Source: Winogradskyella arenosi (GTDB lineage: Bacteria; Bacteroidota; Bacteroidia; Flavobacteriales; Flavobacteriaceae). From it: DNA of 64,000 bases. Numbering within the stretch: the stretch's first letter is position 1; each line of letters opens with the position of its first letter. The translations under genes were made by a program, and so were the position numbers. Positions 15,843 to 21,384 of the stretch are shown here, piece by piece. Below the pieces are notes generated by a model, which saw only the letters and a list, made by a program, of their open reading frames with translations, ran no database searches and was not told the DNA's origin. The stretch is taken from the NCBI RefSeq assembly GCF_003337305.1, contig NZ_QPJO01000001.1, positions 1,068,291 through 1,132,290 on the forward strand. Direction: 5' to 3'.

Positions 15843-15868
15843 CGAATGCGCAACACTTGCGCATTGAC
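15843..15868 (-). repeat. Right terminal inverted repeat of the GIY-YIG cassette
   Basis: AATGCGCAA-CAC-TTGCGCATT, a perfect palindrome with 9-base arms. On the minus strand it repeats the left end. Confidence 0.7.
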
Positions 15869-15880
15869 ATACTAAAAATA

Positions 15881-15903
15881 GATTCCTGCCTTCGCAGGAG
15901 TGA
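15881..15903. repeat. Short hairpin repeat upstream of the PaaF-like gene
   Basis: TCCTGC-CTTC-GCAGGA perfect stem, 18 bases before the ATG at 15921. Confidence 0.7.
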
Positions 15904-15920
15904 TAGTAAAAAATAAAAAT

Positions 15921-16673
15921 ATGAGAGACCCTTATGTTAAGTTAGAAATAATAAAAGAAGTAGGCTACATCGAATTCTTTCATCCTGCACACAATTCTCT
16001 TCCAGGAGATATATTAGCAGAACTAGCACAAACCATTACAGCTGCTGGAGACAACGATGCTATTAAAGTAATCGTTCTTAAAAGTGGAGGCGATAGAACC
16101 TTTTGTGCAGGAGCAAGTTTTAATGAACTTATCAATATTAATGACGAAGCTACAGGTAAAGTATTCTTTTCAGGATTCGCAAACGTAATTAATGCCATGC
16201 GTAAATGTCCAAAATTCATCATTGGTCGCGTACAAGGAAAAACCGTTGGTGGAGGTGTTGGTTTAGCCGCTGCAACCGATTATTGTATGGCTACTAAATT
16301 TGCTTCTATTAAACTTAGCGAACTAAATATTGGTATCGGACCATTTGTTGTCGGACCAGCCATCGAGCGTAAAATGGGATTAAGCGCCATGTCGCAAATC
16401 GCCATAGATGCGAATACATTTTATTCACCGGAATTTGCTAAAGACAAAGGTTTATATACTCATGTTTTTGATAGCACTGAAGCTTTAGACGAAGCTGTAA
16501 AAACAACAGCAGAACATTTATGTACTTACAATACCGAAGCGATGCTAGAAATGAAAAAAGTATTCTGGAAAGGAACAGACCATTGGGATACTTTATTGGC
16601 AGAACGCGCAGCAACTAGTGGACGATTGGTGCTGAGTGATTTTACAAAAGAGAAATTGAAAGGGTTTAAGTAG
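15921..16673 (+). CDS. Enoyl-CoA hydratase/isomerase family protein, probable PaaF role
   Basis: 250 residues of crotonase fold: FCAGASFNELININ oxyanion region, GGGVGLAAATDY, and KLSELNIGIGPFVVGPAIERKMG. Position in the operon, between paaZ and paaY, and the lack of another hydratase argue for the PaaF step (2,3-dehydroadipyl-CoA hydration). However the Glu normally found in GGGCELA of hydratases is Gly here, while the second Glu (LSEL) is kept. This pattern resembles methylglutaconyl-CoA hydratase-like proteins, so the exact reaction is uncertain. A GTG at 15900 is a weaker start lying in a hairpin repeat. Confidence 0.82.
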   Translation: MRDPYVKLEIIKEVGYIEFFHPAHNSLPGDILAELAQTITAAGDNDAIKVIVLKSGGDRTFCAGASFNELININDEATGKVFFSGFANVINAMRKCPKFIIGRVQGKTVGGGVGLAAATDYCMATKFASIKLSELNIGIGPFVVGPAIERKMGLSAMSQIAIDANTFYSPEFAKDKGLYTHVFDSTEALDEAVKTTAEHLCTYNTEAMLEMKKVFWKGTDHWDTLLAERAATSGRLVLSDFTKEKLKGFK

Positions 16674-16681
16674 TGATGAGG

Positions 16682-16696
16682 TTTGAGCTATGAGTT
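16682..16696 (+). repeat. Left inverted repeat of the second four-helix-bundle unit
   Basis: TTTGAGCTATGAGTT; matches 14 of 15 bases of the inverted sequence at 17124-17138. It starts 9 bases after the preceding stop codon. Confidence 0.55.
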
Positions 16697-16727
16697 GAGA
16701 GAAGTTTTATTCAAAAACAATTATAAT

Positions 16728-17106
16728 ATGGAATTTGAAAGCAAGTATCATTTTAGTTTTGAAAATTTAATTGTCTATCAAAAAGCAATTACTTTTGGAG
16801 AAGATATTGATAAGTTAGTAGAAACTTTTCCAAAAAAAAGAAATGTTTAGGTTAACGTCTCAATTTTCACGAGCAGCAGATTCTATAGCAGCAAATATAT
16901 CTGAAGGTTCGGCAAGTACGGATGCTAATTTTAATAGGTATTTAAAAATGGCTTGGGATAGTAGTCATGAGTGTGTAACATGGAATACAAAAGCCTATTT
17001 AAGAGCTTATATTTCTAAAGAAGAATTTGAATCAAACCGTGCTATGTTAACAGAAATAGGAAAAATGATTTCCGCTTTAAGAAGAAAACTGAATTTAAAA
17101 AAGTAA
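16728..17106 (+). pseudogene. Four-helix-bundle protein gene broken by a frameshift in an A8 run
   Basis: The ATG at 16728 opens MEFESKYHFSFENLIVYQKA and runs into a stop at 16848-16850. The rest of the family (FRLTSQFSRAADSIAANISEG, NFNRYLKMA) continues in another frame from about 16843 to 17106. Removing one A from the A8 run at 16832-16839 joins both into an intact 125-residue protein of the S23/four-helix-bundle family. It may be a real mutation, a base-calling error, or expressed by slippage on the A run. Function of the family is unknown. Flanked by inverted repeats. Confidence 0.8.
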
Positions 17107-17109
17107 TCC

Positions 17110-17138
17110 AACTCACAGCTAATAACTCACAGCTCAAA
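17110..17138 (-). repeat. Right inverted repeat of the second four-helix-bundle unit, in tandem
   Basis: Two tandem AACTCACAGCT units at 17110 and 17124, the second extending to AACTCACAGCTCAAA, the inverse of 16682-16696 with one mismatch. It ends 4 bases before the paaY ATG. Confidence 0.55.
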
Positions 17139-17142
17139 ACTT

Positions 17143-17739
17143 ATGATTTACAGTTTCAAAAAATACACACCAGTCGTACACCAATCCAGTTTCGTACATC
17201 CTTTAGCCGCAGTAACAGGCAATGTCATCATTGGAAAAAATTGCTATGTTGGTCCAGGAGCAGCTATTCGAGGAGATTGGGGACAAATTATTTTAGAAGA
17301 TGGCGTCAACGTACAAGAAAATTGTACCGTACATATGTTTCCTGGCAAGTCCATCACGTTAAAAGAAAGTGCACATGTTGGTCATGGAGCGATAATTCAT
17401 GGTGCTAATTTGGGTAAAAATTGCCTTGTTGGTATGAACACGGTAATCATGGATGATGCAGAAATAGGTGATGAATGTATCATTGGAGCCATGTCTTTTG
17501 TAAAAGCTGAAACTAAAATTCCATATCGAAGTTTGGTTGTAGGAAATCCTGCAAAAATCATCCGTGGTGTTACCGACGAAATGATAGCATGGAAAACAAA
17601 AGGCACACAATTATATCAGCAATTACCTTCAGATTGTCATGAATCTCTAAAGGAAGTAGAACCACTTCGTGAAGTTCCTGAAAACATGAAAGTTCAAGAT
17701 GAGGTGTATAAAACGCTTCGTGAAACGTTTAAGAAATAG
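17143..17739 (+). CDS. paaY: PaaY, hexapeptide-repeat thioesterase / gamma-carbonic anhydrase-like protein
   Basis: 198 residues. Left-handed beta-helix hexapeptide repeats run from about residue 15 to 130 (VIIGKNCYVGPGAAIRGDWG, AHVGHGAIIHGANLG, VGMNTVIMDDAEIGD). Metal-binding His residues are seen in NCTVHMFPG and VGHGAIIHG. A C-terminal helix follows. PaaY in other bacteria hydrolyses dead-end CoA thioesters such as those from spontaneous rearrangement of the ring epoxide. It is the last paa gene in the window and is followed by an R1 copy. Confidence 0.9.
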   Translation: MIYSFKKYTPVVHQSSFVHPLAAVTGNVIIGKNCYVGPGAAIRGDWGQIILEDGVNVQENCTVHMFPGKSITLKESAHVGHGAIIHGANLGKNCLVGMNTVIMDDAEIGDECIIGAMSFVKAETKIPYRSLVVGNPAKIIRGVTDEMIAWKTKGTQLYQQLPSDCHESLKEVEPLREVPENMKVQDEVYKTLRETFKK

Positions 17740-17744
17740 CATCA

Positions 17745-17792
17745 CGTCACTTCGAGTGATTCCGATTTTTTATCGGAATTGTATCGAGAAGC
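17745..17792 (+). repeat. R1 palindromic repeat, type b, copy 10
   Basis: Starts CGTCACTTCGAGTGA, ends GTATCGAGAAGC. The inner stem is ATTCCGAT/ATCGGAAT, unlike copies 2 and 3 but perfectly paired. It lies in the paaY-Lrp convergent gap. Confidence 0.87.
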
Positions 17793-17844
17793 GGTAATTT
17801 AATATTCAAAAATAAAGACTGTTAGGTTTTGAAAGCTTCCAAGA

Positions 17845-18321
17845 CTACAACACCTGACTCAAATCAATAGCATTAGTTGCCTTACTGGTAGACATCGCAA
17901 TCAAACTTTGTACATTGCCCAAATAAGGAAGTAAGGTTAGTTTCGAAATAATAAAAGTCTCATAAGCTTCAATATCTTCAACCACCAATTTTAGGAGATA
18001 ATCAAAATTACCACTCACCCTGTGACACTCTACAACCTCTGGAAAACCATTGATTTCTTTTACAAATTTTTCCAAGTAACTTCGGGTATGCCCTTGTAAG
18101 GTAATCCCGATAAAAACGGTCAATTTTAATCCAATTTTCTTAGGGTTTAAAACCGCCACATATTTTTCAATATAACCTTCTTTTTCCAATTTTTTAATGC
18201 GTTCAAATATTGGTGAAGTACTCATACCGAGTTCTTCAGCAATACTTTTCGTCGTTCTATTGCTGTCTTTTTGAAGGATATCTAAGAGTTGCGTGTCTAT
18301 TTTATCGAGCGTATGCGGCAT
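17845..18321 (-). CDS. Lrp/AsnC family transcriptional regulator
   Basis: 158 residues: N-terminal winged helix (LDKIDTQLLDILQKDSNRTTKSIAEELGMSTSPIFERIKKLEKEG, first 45 residues) and C-terminal RAM/AsnC ligand domain (FPEVVECHRVSGNFDYLLKLVVEDIEAYE). Such regulators sense amino acids as octamers. It is divergent from the branched-chain 2-oxo acid dehydrogenase E2 gene, so control of that module by branched-chain amino acids is a reasonable inference. Two palindromic sequences lie in the shared 172-base intergenic region. Confidence 0.92.
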   Translation of the reverse strand: MPHTLDKIDTQLLDILQKDSNRTTKSIAEELGMSTSPIFERIKKLEKEGYIEKYVAVLNPKKIGLKLTVFIGITLQGHTRSYLEKFVKEINGFPEVVECHRVSGNFDYLLKLVVEDIEAYETFIISKLTLLPYLGNVQSLIAMSTSKATNAIDLSQVL

Positions 18322-18379
18322 GAGGAAATTATTTGGTTTACAGGGTAAATTTAAGAATTAAAAGTTATATTTTCTGTAG

Positions 18380-18402
18380 TTATATTATTTTAAAGAATAT
18401 AA
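18380..18402. promoter_or_regulatory. Inverted repeat in the Lrp-E2 intergenic region
   Basis: TTATATT-9 bases-AATATAA, perfect arms. AT-rich dyads of this kind are typical of Lrp/AsnC sites; binding here is inferred. Confidence 0.4.
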
Positions 18403-18429
18403 TCCTTTTTAAAGTGATAAATATAGATT

Positions 18430-18443
18430 TTAACAATTGTTAA
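18430..18443. promoter_or_regulatory. Perfect 14-bp palindrome over the E2 -33 box
   Basis: TTAACAATTGTTAA reads the same on both strands and covers the TTG of the proposed E2 promoter. A regulator bound here would block transcription. Confidence 0.5.
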
Positions 18444-18464
18444 TAAGGGTATGTATTATCTTTA
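18437..18464 (+). promoter_or_regulatory. Promoter of the branched-chain dehydrogenase module
   Basis: TTG at 18437-18439, 17 bases, TATCTTTA at 18457-18464 (7 of 8 to TAnnTTTG), 30 bases before the E2 ATG. Confidence 0.5.
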
Positions 18465-18493
18465 ATTCTTGAATTATAAATTTATATAGCCTA

Positions 18494-19798
18494 ATGACTT
18501 TTGAATTAAAAATGCCTAAAATGGGCGAAAGTATAACCGAAGGTACCCTCATCAATTGGTTAATTGCTGAAGGGGAAACCTTTGAAGAAGGCGATATTAT
18601 TCTAGAAGTCGCTACAGATAAAGTCGATAACGAAGTCCCTGCACCAGCCTCTGGTACATTAGTAAAAACTTTATTCCAAGCTAAAGATGTGGTGCCTGTT
18701 GGAGAAGTTTTGGCAATTCTTGAAATATCAGAGGAAAAGAAATCGAATTCGAATATGAACTCGAAAGCAGAGACTAAAGCTGTCAGTTCGGGCGCAGTTG
18801 AGAACAAAGCCAATAAAAAAAGACCAAAACCAGTTCCGCAAACTTCAACGTCTTTTTCAACTTCAAACACCAACACTTTCTTTTCACCATTAATCATTAA
18901 AATAGCAAAAGAACACCACATAAGTTTTGAAGAATTAGCCCGAATTCCTGCCACAGGTCACGAAGGTAGACTACGCAAAAGCGATGTATTCAACTATATA
19001 GAAGACGGTAGACCGTACAAATTCGCACAACCAGTTGCCGAAAAAGACCCAACAGCCTATCGCATTCCACAATTACAATTCGATAAGGGCAAAGGCAAAG
19101 TCATTGAAATGGATCGCATGCGTCAAATGATTGCCGATCATATGGTGTATTCTAAACACACCTCACCTCATGTGACCGCTTATGTAGAAGCAGATTTAAC
19201 CAATATGGTCAATTGGCGTAATGCCAACAAAGTGGCCTTTCAAGAAAAGTATGGCGAACGCTTAACCTTTACGCCGTTATTTGTAGAGGCTGTTGCTAAA
19301 GCTGTAAAAGATTTTCCTAACATCAATGCCTCGGTAGATGGGAATAATATTATTGTAAAAGAAGACATCAATATTGGAATGGCAACGGCATTACCAAGTG
19401 GAAACTTAATTGTTCCTGTGGTAAAAAATGCAGATACTAAAGATTTAAAAACGATTGCTAGTAACGTCAATGAATTAGCAGGAAAAGCAAGAGAAAATAA
19501 ATTAGCGGGAGACGATATTAAAGGAAGCACCTTCACCATTTCAAACGTAGGCACCTTTGGTAGTGTAATGGGAACGCCAATCATCAACCAACCCGAAGTG
19601 GCCATTTTAGCTTTAGGAATCATAAAGAAACGACCAGAAGTTATCGAAACCGAAAATGGCGACGAAATCGCTATTCGTAGTATGATGTATTTATCATTAT
19701 CATTCGACCACAGAGTTGTTGATGGCTTTTTAGGCGGAAGCTTCGTAAGACGCGTCGCTGATTATTTCGAACAGTTTGATGTAAACCGAGAAATATAA
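18494..19798 (+). CDS. 2-oxo acid dehydrogenase E2 acyltransferase (branched-chain type)
   Basis: 434 residues. A single lipoyl domain (residues 1-78) has the lipoylated Lys at K43 in VATDKVDNEV. A linker rich in Ser/Lys/Ala is followed by a peripheral subunit-binding domain (SPLIIKIAKEHHISFEELARI, about 128-170), and the catalytic acyltransferase domain ends in SFDHRVVDGFLGG with the active His and Asp. It transfers branched acyl groups to CoA. Location beside the fused E1 and ilvE points to the branched-chain complex rather than pyruvate or oxoglutarate dehydrogenase. No E3 gene is nearby. Confidence 0.92.
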   Translation: MTFELKMPKMGESITEGTLINWLIAEGETFEEGDIILEVATDKVDNEVPAPASGTLVKTLFQAKDVVPVGEVLAILEISEEKKSNSNMNSKAETKAVSSGAVENKANKKRPKPVPQTSTSFSTSNTNTFFSPLIIKIAKEHHISFEELARIPATGHEGRLRKSDVFNYIEDGRPYKFAQPVAEKDPTAYRIPQLQFDKGKGKVIEMDRMRQMIADHMVYSKHTSPHVTAYVEADLTNMVNWRNANKVAFQEKYGERLTFTPLFVEAVAKAVKDFPNINASVDGNNIIVKEDINIGMATALPSGNLIVPVVKNADTKDLKTIASNVNELAGKARENKLAGDDIKGSTFTISNVGTFGSVMGTPIINQPEVAILALGIIKKRPEVIETENGDEIAIRSMMYLSLSFDHRVVDGFLGGSFVRRVADYFEQFDVNREI

Positions 19799-19805
19799 GA
19801 TGTAT

Positions 19806-19854
19806 CGTCACTTCGAGTGATTCCGATTTTTTCATCGGAATTGTATCGAGAAGC
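19806..19854 (+). repeat. R1 palindromic repeat, type b, copy 11 (pair with copy 12)
   Basis: CGTCACTTCGAGTGA start, GTATCGAGAAGC end, inner stem TTCCGAT/ATCGGAA. It follows the E2 stop by 7 bases. Confidence 0.87.
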
Positions 19855-19863
19855 ACATGATAA

Positions 19864-19906
19864 ACTTCGCGATATAAAATTGTAAAAAAAACAATTCCAC
19901 TCGAAT
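19864..19906 (-). repeat. R1 palindromic repeat, degenerate inverted type a, copy 12
   Basis: Reads CTTCGCGATATAAAATTG then CAATTCCACTCGAATC on the + strand, a decayed type a copy facing copy 11. Confidence 0.6.
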
Positions 19907-19930
19907 CAATAAAATTTAAATAATACTGGT

Positions 19931-19951
19931 ATTCCGCGTGTATTACGGAAT
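19931..19951. repeat. Short hairpin repeat
   Basis: ATTCCG-9 bases-CGGAAT, in the E2-ilvE gap. Confidence 0.5.
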
Positions 19952-19976
19952 CAAAAAAAATCAAATTAATAAAATA

Positions 19977-20000
19977 GATTCCTGCTTCTGCAAGAATGAT
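19977..20000. repeat. Short hairpin repeat near the ilvE start
   Basis: TTCCTGC/TGCAAGAA imperfect stem, 8 bases before the ilvE ATG. Confidence 0.55.
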
Positions 20001-20007
20001 ATAGATT

Positions 20008-21075
20008 ATGAAACACAACATTTCAATCACAAAAGTAACCGAATCACAAGTTAAAAACTTAGACTTCAGTAATATACCGTTAGGAACCACATTCACCGAT
20101 CACATGTTTATTTGCGATTATGATAATGGCGAATGGGTAAACCCAAGGATTGTGCCTATGGGACCAATACCAACACATCCAGCAGCTATGGCCTTGCATT
20201 ACGGACAAGCTATTTTTGAAGGGATGAAGGCTACCGTAGATGAAGAAGGAAATCCAATGTTGTTCAGAGCCGATAAGAATGCGGCACGATTAAATACTAG
20301 TGCAGACCGTATGGGAATGCCCCATTTTCCGGAAGATTTATTTGTCGAGGGTTTAAAACAGTTGGTCGATTTAGAGCGTCAGTGGATTCCCCCAACAGAC
20401 GGAAGTGCACTTTATTTACGACCTTTTATGTATGCCGATGAGCCTTTTATTGGGATGCGTGCCGCCACCCATTATAAGTTTATAATCATGGCCTCACCAG
20501 CAGGACCTTTTTTTAGTAAGCGTATTAAATTATGGGCAGAAAAGCAGTATATCCGTGCCGTCAATGGTGGTACAGGTGAAGCTAAAGCAGCTGGAAATTA
20601 TGCGGCGGCCATACGTCCAACAGAATTAGCAAAAGCGAAAGGTTTTGACCAAGTTTTATGGTTAGATGCTGTGGAGCATAAGTACATTCAAGAAGTTGGG
20701 ACCATGAATATTTTCTTTAAAATTGACGGTAAATTTATAACCCCAAAGCGCGATGGTTCCATTTTAGACGGGATTACGCGTATGAGTGTTATTACCATTT
20801 TAAGAGATAAAGGTTACGAGGTTACAGAACGCGCCATTACGCTCGATGAGATTCAAGAAGCAGCCGAAAATAACACCTTAGAAGAAGCCTTCGGAACCGG
20901 TACAGCAGTCGGGATTGCCTATATTCAAGATATCGGTGTGGGTGAAACTATCATTCATGTGTCTGATGAGAGTCCGGTAGGATTAGAGATAAATGAAACT
21001 TTAAACGCCATTAAAACTGGAAAGATTGAAGATAAATTTAATTGGGTTACTAAAGTAGAAAGTGTTTTAGTTTAA
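20008..21075 (+). CDS. ilvE: Branched-chain amino acid aminotransferase IlvE
   Basis: 355 residues, fold type IV PLP aminotransferase of the larger BCAT type. The Schiff-base Lys is K193 in GTGEAKAAGNYAAA. Substrate and cofactor loops HYGQAIFEGMKA, LYLRPFMYADEPFIG, EVGTMNIFF and GTGTAVG are all present. It interconverts Leu/Ile/Val and their 2-oxo acids. Between E2 and E1 of the branched-chain complex, it would feed 2-oxo acids to that complex, so a catabolic role is likely here, though the enzyme is reversible. Confidence 0.95.
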   Translation: MKHNISITKVTESQVKNLDFSNIPLGTTFTDHMFICDYDNGEWVNPRIVPMGPIPTHPAAMALHYGQAIFEGMKATVDEEGNPMLFRADKNAARLNTSADRMGMPHFPEDLFVEGLKQLVDLERQWIPPTDGSALYLRPFMYADEPFIGMRAATHYKFIIMASPAGPFFSKRIKLWAEKQYIRAVNGGTGEAKAAGNYAAAIRPTELAKAKGFDQVLWLDAVEHKYIQEVGTMNIFFKIDGKFITPKRDGSILDGITRMSVITILRDKGYEVTERAITLDEIQEAAENNTLEEAFGTGTAVGIAYIQDIGVGETIIHVSDESPVGLEINETLNAIKTGKIEDKFNWVTKVESVLV

Positions 21076-21083
21076 AATAATTT

Positions 21084-21167
21084 GGGCGTTACCACAAGGG
21101 TCGCGCTTTCCGTTATATCTTTTTTGCTTTTAAGGGCAAAAAAGGATGCCACATCAATCGCTAACGC
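21084..21167 (-). repeat. R2 element, inverted copy C without R1
   Basis: Begins GGGCGTTACC, then GCGCTTTCCGTTATATC, inner arms CTTTTTT and AAAAAAGGATGCC around a short GC-containing centre, and ends CTAACGC. This is the R2 plan in opposite orientation with a short centre instead of R1. Confidence 0.75.
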
Positions 21168-21193
21168 GGAAGTAACGGTCCAGCAGTAAATAA

Positions 21194-21241
21194 CGTCACT
21201 TCGAGTGATTTGTGAAGCATGAGCAAATTGTATCGAGAAGC
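21194..21241 (+). repeat. R1 palindromic repeat, type b, copy 13 (pair with copy 14)
   Basis: Matches copy 3 at 5428 closely: CGTCACTTCGAGTGATTTGT start, GTATCGAGAAGC end. Confidence 0.88.
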
Positions 21242-21252
21242 TAATCAAAAAG

Positions 21253-21298
21253 TTCTCGATACAAAATTGCAGAAAAAGCAATTTCACTCGAACTGACG
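21253..21298 (-). repeat. R1 palindromic repeat, type a inverted, copy 14
   Basis: TTCTCGATACAAAATTGC start and TTTCACTCGAACTGACG end on the + strand, a type a copy facing copy 13. Together they repeat the a-b composite seen at 9622-9723. Confidence 0.88.
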
Positions 21299-21356
21299 AG
21301 AAGTTGTCATTCTAGCTAGGACTGGCGGCCAGAATAGAAGAATAAGTATAATTAAA

Positions 21357-21381
21357 GGGATTCCCACTGTCATGGGAAATG
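21357..21381. repeat. Short hairpin repeat abutting the E1 start
   Basis: TTCCCA-CTGTCA-TGGGAA stem; an ATG at 21379 lies at its 3' edge and a second at 21385, exactly as before paaD. Confidence 0.65.
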
Positions 21382-21384
21382 AAT

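Larger units (their letters stand above)
15481..15868 (+). mobile_element. Putative GIY-YIG cassette with 26-bp terminal inverted repeats
   Basis: A 388-bp unit with one gene. Both ends read inward GTCAATGCGCA, three variable bases, then GTTGCGCATTCG; 23 of 26 positions match by hand count. Each end is itself a palindrome. The left end begins 1 base after the paaZ stop. No target duplication is evident. Mobility is inference from architecture. Confidence 0.6.

Noticed and set aside
19240..19623. 127-codon antisense frame within the E2 gene
   Set aside because: It is the mirror of a conserved acyltransferase domain, with no independent support.
4134..21298. The many repeats as a CRISPR array
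   Set aside because: Spacing is irregular (hundreds to thousands of bases), copies occur in both orientations between genes, and no cas gene is present.
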